NCBI GenBank assembly: GCA_020248905.1
Contig: JADCGR010000006.1
Coordinates: 1 to 64,000, forward strand
DNA length: 64,000 nt
Origin: Curvibacter sp.
GTDB lineage: Bacteria; Pseudomonadota; Gammaproteobacteria; Burkholderiales; Burkholderiaceae_C
Direction of reading: 5' to 3'
Part shown: positions 57,975-64,000 of the stretch, piece by piece
Numbering within the stretch: position 1 is the stretch's first letter
Layout of the letters: every line of letters starts with the position of its first letter
Position numbers and translations under genes: made by a program
Notes under the pieces: generated by a model
Told to the model about the DNA's origin: nothing
The model's input: the letters and a program-made list of their open reading frames with translations, nothing else
The model's database searches: none

Positions 57975-58706
57975 GTGACCGAACTGAGCTTTTCGCACTT
58001 GGGCCTGAGCATGGCGGCCGGCAGCCTGACCACCCTCTCCCCCTGCGTCTTCCCCCTGCTGCCCCTGGTGCTGGGCGGCGCCGTGCAGTCCAACCCGCTG
58101 GCACCGCTGGCCATGGGCGCAGGCATGACGGCGTCCTTCGCGGGCATCGGGCTGCTGCTGGGCGCCCTGGGCCCGGCGCTAGGGGTGGACGCCGACAGCG
58201 TGCGCACGCTCGGCGCAGCCATGCTGATCGCCTTCGGCATCGTAATGCTGGTGCCCGCGCTCAACGAGCGCTTCACCCAGGCCGTGATGCCCATCGCCAG
58301 CTCGGCGCAGGCGGCCAGCAGCCGCCTGAACGCGGGCTCGCTCATTGGCGCGCTGCTGCTTGGCGGGCTGCTGGGCCTGGTGTGGAGCCCTTGCTCGGGC
58401 CCGCTGCTGGCTTCGGCCATGACGCTGGTGGCCAGCGAAGGCGGCGCCGGGCGCGGCGCACTCATCCTGGGCCTGTTTGGTCTGGGCGCGGCGGCGCCAC
58501 TGATGGCGGCCGCCTATGCCTCACGCAGCGGCTTCCTGCGCGCACGTGGCTGGGTGTTGGCGCATGCCGGGACGCTCAAGACGGCTTTCGGCCTGCTCAT
58601 CGTGGCGGCTGGCATAGCCATCCTGACCGGCGCGGACAAATGGCTGGAGGCGCGTGTGCTGGACGGACTGCCGGAGTCATGGGTTCGACTCACGACTCTG
58701 TTTTAA
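57975..58706 (+). CDS. CcdA-family thiol-disulfide transmembrane protein
   Basis: A 243-residue inner-membrane protein with GTG start at 57975. About six helices are predicted. The redox-active cysteines are in LSPCVFPLLPLVLGG (~22-36) and VWSPCSGPLL (~138-147), the paired CcdA/DsbD membrane-domain positions. It shuttles electrons from cytoplasmic thioredoxin to the adjacent periplasmic thioredoxin-like protein. It lies between that gene and a sigma factor. Confidence 0.88.
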   Translation: MTELSFSHLGLSMAAGSLTTLSPCVFPLLPLVLGGAVQSNPLAPLAMGAGMTASFAGIGLLLGALGPALGVDADSVRTLGAAMLIAFGIVMLVPALNERFTQAVMPIASSAQAASSRLNAGSLIGALLLGGLLGLVWSPCSGPLLASAMTLVASEGGAGRGALILGLFGLGAAAPLMAAAYASRSGFLRARGWVLAHAGTLKTAFGLLIVAAGIAILTGADKWLEARVLDGLPESWVRLTTLF

Positions 58707-58713
58707 TGCCTGC

Positions 58714-59292
58714 ATGCTCGACGCTAACACGCTTGCTGCACTGCGCCCCGACCTGCTGCGCTTTGCGCGCCTGCAGCTGCGTGACGCCGCCGCAGCCGAG
58801 GACGCGGTGCAGGAGGCGCTCCTGGCAGCGCTGGGCAATGCAGGGCAGTTCGACGGTCGAGCCCAGGTCAAGACCTGGGTGTTCGGCATCCTCAAGCACA
58901 AGATCGTGGACACCATCCGCCAACAGGCCCGCAGCACCAACGTCTCGGCGCTGGGCCCGCAAGAGGCTAGCATGGACCAGACCTTCGACGCCCTGTTCCG
59001 CGACAACGGCCACTGGACGCCGGCAGCGCGCCCCCGTGACTGGGGCGACCCGCAGGCCGCCCTGCGCCAGCAGCGTTTCTGGGACGTGTTCGACGCCTGC
59101 CTCAACCATCTGCCCGAAAACACGGCCCGGGTCTTCATGATGCGCGAGTTCCTCGAGTTCGAAACGCGCGAGGTCTGCCAGACGCTGGGCATCACCGTGA
59201 GCAACTGCAACGTCATGCTGCACCGCGCGCGCAACGCGCTGCGCCTGTGCCTGCAGCGAGGCTGGTTTGTAACAGGAGCGTCCACATGCTGA
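58714..59292 (+). CDS. RNA polymerase sigma factor, ECF type
   Basis: A 192-residue sigma factor. Region 2 is RFARLQLRDAAAAEDAVQEA (~16-35), with VKTWVFGILKHKIVDTIRQQ (region 2.4). An unusually long ~50-residue linker (LGPQEASMDQTFDALFRDNG, HWTPAARPRDWGDPQAALRQ) precedes region 4: LNHLPENTARVFMMREFLEF and VCQTLGITVSNCNVMLHRAR. Start codon ATG 58714 follows the CcdA-like gene by 7 bp. The next gene is a small zinc-finger protein overlapping its 3' end, the usual sigma/anti-sigma arrangement. Confidence 0.88.
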   Translation: MLDANTLAALRPDLLRFARLQLRDAAAAEDAVQEALLAALGNAGQFDGRAQVKTWVFGILKHKIVDTIRQQARSTNVSALGPQEASMDQTFDALFRDNGHWTPAARPRDWGDPQAALRQQRFWDVFDACLNHLPENTARVFMMREFLEFETREVCQTLGITVSNCNVMLHRARNALRLCLQRGWFVTGASTC

Positions 59293-59477
59293 AGTGCAAG
59301 CAGGTCAACCGCCTCCTCTCCGAGGCCCAGGACCGCCCGCTCACGCCGCGCGAGAAACTGCCACTGCGCCTGCACCTGGCCATGTGCGACGGCTGCCGCG
59401 TGCTTGGCAAGCAGCTGGACCTCCTTCGCCAGGCCAGCCGCAGCTACTTCAGGCGCGACGATGGGACCCCGCGCTGA
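59286..59477 (+). CDS. Small zf-HC2 anti-sigma factor
   Basis: A 63-residue cytoplasmic protein starting at ATG 59286, overlapping the sigma gene by 7 bp. It contains the HxxxCxxC zinc-binding motif LHLAMCDGCRVLGKQ (~29-43) after a helical MLKCKQVNRLLSEAQDR. No membrane segment, so it is a soluble ZAS-type anti-sigma factor. Zinc-thiolate release by oxidants is the expected way of freeing the sigma factor. Confidence 0.85.
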   Translation: MLKCKQVNRLLSEAQDRPLTPREKLPLRLHLAMCDGCRVLGKQLDLLRQASRSYFRRDDGTPR

Positions 59478-59498
59478 CGCGCGGCGCACCCTCGCGCC

Positions 59499-61394
59499 TT
59501 ACTTCAAGTGGTCGCGCAGCACCCAGGCGAAGGCCGCCAGCAGCAGCACCGCCAACCCGGCGAAGTACGCCGCCCAGGGGCGCTTCTTCTCGGCGTAGGG
59601 ATCGGTCAGCGCACGCTCGGCGTTGGGCGGCAGCTGTGCCAGTTGTGTCAGCGAGGTGCCGAAGGGAATGTTGATCATGGCGCGGGCGTTGATGGCCCAG
59701 CCGTTGGCGTCGAGGATCGGGCCCAGGGTGCGGCTGCGCAGCTTGAACCAGGCGAGGATGACCGCAGGTCCCGAGACCAGCAGCACCAGCCCCGCAATCG
59801 CAATCGGCCACTGCCACCACACCAGCGCAAAGAAGCCCGCCAGCACCGAGGCCAGGGCCGAACCGATGGCACCCAGCGCCAGACCGATGGCGGCAAAGAT
59901 ACCGGCGAACTTGGCCACGTCGAACGGTGCGGGCGCTGCCGGCGCCGCGGAGGGTGCTGCGACAGGCGCGGCGGCCGCAGTGCTGGCCGTCGCCACCTTC
60001 TTGCCACTGTCCAGCGCCACCGTGGTGAGCTTGTCGTCGGCAGCCTTGGCCTTGCTGGCCGCCATCTTCTGCAACTGCTCGCCCACAAAGCGCGCCAAGC
60101 GCTTGTAGGGTGACCAGAACGCCTGGCGCAGGCTGATGGGGTGCTCCACGATCTTGCTGATGGTGGCGTCCCAGTCACGGCCCTGCCGGTCGTAGAACAC
60201 GCCGTTGCGACCCACCATGAGCTGGTCGGCATCCCCGGCCGTGAAGGCTGCGGCTACGCTGAGCTTGTCGTCACCGCGCACGCAGTCCACATAGACCAGG
60301 CAGATGCGCGAGAGCGTGGCCAGCGTGGCATGGCGGCCGGCATCGTTGACGGCAACGCAAAGCTCGGCCGAGCGTCCGTCGAGGTAGAGCGTGCCCACCT
60401 GAAAGCTGGCCTTGCCTTGCCGGGTATAGAAATCGCGGAAGGCCACGAAGTTGTTGGCAAGCTGCTGCAGGTCGCGCACATAATGGGCCAGCTTTTCGAG
60501 CTGATGGATGCCCTCGCCCTGCGCAGCAGCGTCAGGGCGCGCGGCCAGCCAGGCGGCATAGGGCGCAAGCCGCTCCTTCAGGGTGTGCCAGTCGGCCTCG
60601 GTGAGAAGGGCCCGCTCGCCGAGCAGGGGCTGCACGGCCGCGCTGCGTAGCGCGGCGATGCGCGCGGCCCAGGCCGGGTTCAGCCCGCTGGCCAGCGGCA
60701 GCGCGGTGCCCGCCTGCACCCGGGCCAGGGGCAGCGCCGCCACGGCATCCGCGTCGGTCTTGAGCGTCGCCGCGCCCAGCGCGGCCAGCGTGGCGTCGGC
60801 TGCGTTGAGGGCCGCACCCGCGCGCTCGTCATAGGCGGCCAACCGGCAGCGTACAAACCAGTCTTCCACCTTCTCGGCCACGGCCTGCAGCGCGTCGAAG
60901 GCGGCGGCCGTGTCCTCACCCAAGGGACGTGCTGCGGTACCTGCGGCCTCCCATGCGGTCAGCGCCCGCTGGGCATGGCGCTCCTGCGCTGCGCGCGCGG
61001 CTTCGGCGGTAACCATGCCGTCGCCGCTGTTCAGATCGGTGAGGAACTCACGCGCGGCATCCACGATGGCCGCGCCCTCGGCGTCGTCGGCACGGATGGC
61101 GGCCAGCGGAACGCCGGGCAGGCCGCGCACGAGCACCTCCGGGTCCCGCAGGCGCTCAGCCGTCCACCGCATGGCGGCGATCAACTCGGGAGCACGCACA
61201 TGGCCGTCGCCATCGCTGTCCACAAAGGCCAGGGTACGCGCATCGAACTCGATGCCCTGCACCGGGCACGACAGGGCGACCCAGAGCTTCTGGTCAAGCT
61301 GGCCGATGTTGAGCAGTTCGGCGGCGGTATCCAGGCGAACCTGGTCAAAACCGCCAGCGCGGAAGAAACGCCAGTGGGTCAGGGTTGGGGTCAC
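59499..61394 (-). CDS. Large membrane protein with EF-hand-like site, unknown function
   Basis: A 631-residue protein starting at GTG 61394 behind GAGGAG (an ATG 14 codons earlier is possible). Residues ~35-75 contain a canonical EF-hand loop DSDGDGHVRAPE within ALAFVDSDGDGHVRAPELIA. A second, degenerate one is DLNSGDGMVTAEA (~120). The central region is helical and soluble. The C-terminal ~170 residues hold an Ala/Pro-rich linker and three helices, including ASVLAGFFALVWWQWPIAIA and a final LAVLLLAAFAWVL. It is a predicted calcium-responsive membrane protein with no family I can name. Adjacent to the Kef-type antiporter on the same strand. Confidence 0.75.
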   Translation of the reverse strand: MTPTLTHWRFFRAGGFDQVRLDTAAELLNIGQLDQKLWVALSCPVQGIEFDARTLAFVDSDGDGHVRAPELIAAMRWTAERLRDPEVLVRGLPGVPLAAIRADDAEGAAIVDAAREFLTDLNSGDGMVTAEAARAAQERHAQRALTAWEAAGTAARPLGEDTAAAFDALQAVAEKVEDWFVRCRLAAYDERAGAALNAADATLAALGAATLKTDADAVAALPLARVQAGTALPLASGLNPAWAARIAALRSAAVQPLLGERALLTEADWHTLKERLAPYAAWLAARPDAAAQGEGIHQLEKLAHYVRDLQQLANNFVAFRDFYTRQGKASFQVGTLYLDGRSAELCVAVNDAGRHATLATLSRICLVYVDCVRGDDKLSVAAAFTAGDADQLMVGRNGVFYDRQGRDWDATISKIVEHPISLRQAFWSPYKRLARFVGEQLQKMAASKAKAADDKLTTVALDSGKKVATASTAAAAPVAAPSAAPAAPAPFDVAKFAGIFAAIGLALGAIGSALASVLAGFFALVWWQWPIAIAGLVLLVSGPAVILAWFKLRSRTLGPILDANGWAINARAMINIPFGTSLTQLAQLPPNAERALTDPYAEKKRPWAAYFAGLAVLLLAAFAWVLRDHLK

Positions 61395-61468
61395 GGACGG
61401 GCTCCTCGTCTTGGGGATGTCCCATCTTAACGGCACTGCCTGCGACCAGGGTGTGCCGCCCGCGAGAC

Positions 61469-63175
61469 TCAGCGATGGGATGTGGCAGTGCCCTGCAACT
61501 GCGCGATGATGTGGCCGGCCATGCCACGAGCCAGTTCCTGCTCGCCCATGAAGACCGTGCCCATGTTCTCCTGGCGCAGCAGCTGCGCCTCTTCTTCGTT
61601 GTGAGTGCGCAGCACCACCTGCAGAGCCGGGTTGAGCGTACGCGCGATCTCCACCATGCGGCGTACATGGACGGTGTCGGGTATGGCGATCACCAACAGC
61701 GCGGCCTGCGCTACGTGGGCCTGGATGAGCACCTCGGGCGTCTGCGCGTCGCCCGTCACGGCAGGGATGCCTTCCTTGCGCAGGGCGTCCACGACCTCGC
61801 GGTTCTGCTCGGCCACCACATAGGGGATGCGCTGCTCGCGCAGGGTCTGCGCGATGCGCCGGCCCACGCGGCCGTAGCCCACCAGCACCACCTGGTTGCG
61901 CAGCGCCTGGGCGTCGGTACTCATGGGCAGCTCGGCCAGCGGGTCGTCGCGCTGCTCCATGCGCCGCGCCCAGGCCGAGCGCTCACGCATCCAGCGTTGC
62001 GCTGGCTCGATGGCCACGAACAGCGCGGAATTCAGGGCGATGGAAATCAGCGCGCCCGCCAGCACCAGGCTCTGCCCCTCCACCGGCATGAGCTGCAGCG
62101 CCACACCCATGCCCGCCAGGATGAAGGAGAACTCCCCGATCTGCGCCAGGCTGGCGCCCACGGTGAGCGCGGTGTTAAGGGGGTAACGCAGCAGCAGCAC
62201 CAGGGCAACGGCCGCCAGCGTCTTGCCCACCACGATGATGGCCACCACCGCCAGCAGCTTGACCGGCTGCTGGACGATGACCATGGGGTCAAAGAGCATG
62301 CCCACCGACACGAAGAAAAGCACAGCGAACGCGTCGCGTAGCGGCAGCGACTCGTCGGCTGCGCGGTGGCCGAACTCTGATTCGCGCATCATCATGCCGG
62401 CGAAGAAGGCCCCCAGCGCAAAAGACACGTCAAACAGCTTGGCCGCGCCAAAGGCCACGCCCACGGCCACGGCCACCACGCTGAGGGTGAAGAGTTCCTG
62501 TGAGCCGCTGCGCGCCACCCACCACAGGGCCCTGGGCAGCACACGGCGCCCAACCACGAGCATGAGCACCACGAAGGCCGAGACCTTGGCCAGCGTCAAG
62601 CCCACTGTCTCCCAGATATCGCCGGGGCTCGCCACACCACCGGCCGCGCCCAGCACGCCCGCCAGCGCGGGCAGCAACACCAGCACCAGCACCATGACCA
62701 GGTCTTCGACCACCAGCCAGCCCACCGCGATCTGCCCGTTGATGGACTTGAGCAGACCCTTGGCTTCCAGCGCCCGCAGCAACACCACCGTGCTGGCCAC
62801 CGAAAGGCACAGGCCGAAGACCAGCGCGCCACCCAGGCTCCAGCCCCAGAGCACGGCCACGGCCAGGCCCAGCAACGTGGCCACCGCAATCTGTACCACT
62901 GCCCCGGTCACGGCGATGCGGCGTACGGCCATGAGGTCGTTGAGCGAGAAGTGCAGGCCGACACCAAACATCAACAGCATCACGCCGATCTCTGCCAGCT
63001 GGCCGGCCAGCCCCACATCGGCCACGAAGCCGGGTGTGAAGGGGCCGATGAGGATGCCCGCGAAGAGATAGCCCACCAGAGGCGGCATGCGCAACTGGGT
63101 GGCGAGCAGGCCAAAGACCATGGCCAGGCCGAAGGCGGCTGCGATGGTGGCAATAAGGCTGACGTCATGAGGCAT
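61469..63175 (-). CDS. Kef/YbaL-type cation:proton antiporter with TrkA-N domain
   Basis: A 568-residue inner-membrane protein. Twelve or so helices of the CPA2 family (FGLAMVFGLLATQLRMPPLV and GYLFAGILIGPFTPGF near the start, MLLMFGVGLHFSLNDLM, FDVSFALGAFFAGMMM) are followed by a cytoplasmic TrkA-N nucleotide-binding domain starting VVLVGYGRVGRRIAQTLREQ. The latter binds NAD(H) or similar and gates transport. It may exchange K+ or Na+ for H+. The start at 63175 gives the expected N-terminal helix; an upstream frame is rejected. Divergent from the sensor gene below. Confidence 0.88.
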   Translation of the reverse strand: MPHDVSLIATIAAAFGLAMVFGLLATQLRMPPLVGYLFAGILIGPFTPGFVADVGLAGQLAEIGVMLLMFGVGLHFSLNDLMAVRRIAVTGAVVQIAVATLLGLAVAVLWGWSLGGALVFGLCLSVASTVVLLRALEAKGLLKSINGQIAVGWLVVEDLVMVLVLVLLPALAGVLGAAGGVASPGDIWETVGLTLAKVSAFVVLMLVVGRRVLPRALWWVARSGSQELFTLSVVAVAVGVAFGAAKLFDVSFALGAFFAGMMMRESEFGHRAADESLPLRDAFAVLFFVSVGMLFDPMVIVQQPVKLLAVVAIIVVGKTLAAVALVLLLRYPLNTALTVGASLAQIGEFSFILAGMGVALQLMPVEGQSLVLAGALISIALNSALFVAIEPAQRWMRERSAWARRMEQRDDPLAELPMSTDAQALRNQVVLVGYGRVGRRIAQTLREQRIPYVVAEQNREVVDALRKEGIPAVTGDAQTPEVLIQAHVAQAALLVIAIPDTVHVRRMVEIARTLNPALQVVLRTHNEEEAQLLRQENMGTVFMGEQELARGMAGHIIAQLQGTATSHR

Positions 63176-63312
63176 GGCCCAAGGATATGACGGATCCCAT
63201 GAACCATGGGTCCGTATGGACAAGCGCAAGTCGAGGCCGCTTTGTGCGCGCAGCCTCATCAAGTAAGCTGCGAGGAATGGCGGCCCGAACGCCGCCCTCA
63301 CACCGAGCGCAC

Positions 63313-64000
63313 ATGCCACTGTCTTTGCACCGCCTGCTGCCCAATTCGCTGGTCGCTCGCGTCCTTTTTCTGTACGCTGCCCTGATGCTGGTGCTCTCCA
63401 GCACCAGCCTGTGGCTGTACTTGAACCATCAGCTCCGTCAGGATATCGAGCGCGCGCAGCAGACCATGAACCTGCTGGCCGACACCATGGCCCTGCAGGC
63501 TGTGCCCCCTGCGCTGGACGGCAACATGGTCGCTCTTGAGCGCGCCCTGCAACTGGCCGCCCAGCGCCCGGGCATCGCTGCGGCGGCCTATGTCAATGCC
63601 CAGGGTGTCGTGCTCAACAGTGCGGCCGCAACTGAAGGCGTCGGGCCCTCACCCGAATGGCTGCGCGGCGAGATTTCGGCCGTGCTGCCAGACGTGCGCC
63701 GGCCGCTGGGTGATGCCGGGCAGGCCCTGGGCACGCTGCAGCTCAGCCATGACGTGGCCGCCCTCGCCGCCCGGCTCTGGGCCCAGCTGCTGGTCGCCCT
63801 GTACCTGGCCCTGGCGGCACTCTTCGGCGGCCTGCTGCTGATCTGGCTGGGGCTGCGGCGCTGGCTGGCCTCGCTGCGGCGCCTTGGCGCCGGCACGCCT
63901 GCGGGCGCGGTGCCTTACGAGACCCTGGCCAGCCAGCTGGTGCAGGCCGTGCCCGTGGAGTTCCGCCCTGCGTTCGAGACGCTGCAACGGGTCTCGGGCA
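63313..64000 (+). CDS. Two-TM sensor protein (partial, runs off the window)
   Basis: At least 229 residues from ATG 63313 with no stop before the window ends. TM1 is at ~17-38 (VLFLYAALMLVLSSTSLWLY), a periplasmic domain of ~115 residues follows, and TM2 is at ~157-177 (LLVALYLALAALFGGLLLIW). It then continues into a cytoplasmic part (LETLQRVSG region). This is the layout of histidine kinases and GGDEF/EAL proteins; which one is not visible here. Divergent from the Kef-type antiporter. Confidence 0.75.
   Translation, partial: MPLSLHRLLPNSLVARVLFLYAALMLVLSSTSLWLYLNHQLRQDIERAQQTMNLLADTMALQAVPPALDGNMVALERALQLAAQRPGIAAAAYVNAQGVVLNSAAATEGVGPSPEWLRGEISAVLPDVRRPLGDAGQALGTLQLSHDVAALAARLWAQLLVALYLALAALFGGLLLIWLGLRRWLASLRRLGAGTPAGAVPYETLASQLVQAVPVEFRPAFETLQRVSG

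Overview
The window is GC-rich and gene-dense. It reads as chromosome of a betaproteobacterium of the order Burkholderiales, most likely family Comamonadaceae. The evidence is the sequence of the spc/alpha ribosomal proteins, the Bug-type (tripartite tricarboxylate) binding proteins, fused isobutyryl-CoA mutase (IcmF), a persulfide dioxygenase-rhodanese fusion, and short GC-rich dispersed palindromes of the kind common in Acidovorax-like genomes. The genus cannot be settled from the sequence alone. I see no prophage, complete insertion sequence, CRISPR array or replication origin.

Layout. 1-6.6 kb: a short repeat cluster, an Ldh-family dehydrogenase broken by one stop codon, a flavin split-barrel protein, a lipoprotein cytochrome c, a family 2 glycosyltransferase broken by a 32-bp tandem duplication, a lipoprotein hydrolase, a ModA-like binding protein without signal peptide, and a Bug protein. 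6.7-16.6 kb: the stress kinase SrkA, an HD-GYP phosphodiesterase, a Ser/Thr kinase-universal stress protein fusion overlapping a phosphoesterase and divergent from a potassium channel, a GMC oxidoreductase, a decayed GGDEF/EAL gene, and two poorly characterised proteins. 16.7-29.4 kb: catabolism and transport. This holds icmF under a perfect 26-bp operator-like palindrome, a TRAP transporter (dctPQM), an exported fumarylacetoacetase-like hydrolase, the persulfide dioxygenase-rhodanese fusion, coaX, an M20 amidohydrolase and a decayed livK-type gene.

29.5-38.6 kb (minus strand): the spc and alpha operons from rplN to rplQ, followed 18 bp later by initiator tRNA-fMet and a strong terminator. 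38.7-42.8 kb: glpK-glpD lie upstream of rplN on the same strand, with proC divergent. 42.9-54 kb: a small two-gene membrane pair, ubiA, oxyR, a secreted unknown, an Old Yellow Enzyme homologue, a SPOR-domain membrane protein, recG, a divergent photolyase/cryptochrome and queA. 54-64 kb: a decayed DUF429 gene, a Bug protein divergent from a class II aldolase, tgt, a thioredoxin/CcdA/ECF sigma/zinc-finger anti-sigma cluster, a large EF-hand membrane protein, a Kef-type antiporter and the start of a two-TM sensor protein that runs off the window.

How the genes work together. The clearest functional groupings are translation plus secretion (rplN to tRNA-fMet), glycerol use (glpKD), queuosine tRNA modification (queA, tgt), short-chain acyl-CoA catabolism (icmF), and sulfide or thiol redox (persulfide dioxygenase, thioredoxin-CcdA-ECF cluster, oxyR). 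The two most unusual aspects are short GC-rich palindromic elements sitting in frame inside three housekeeping enzymes (icmF, recG, queA), and five pseudogenes in 64 kb. Two of the pseudogenes (Ldh, glycosyltransferase) look very recent.
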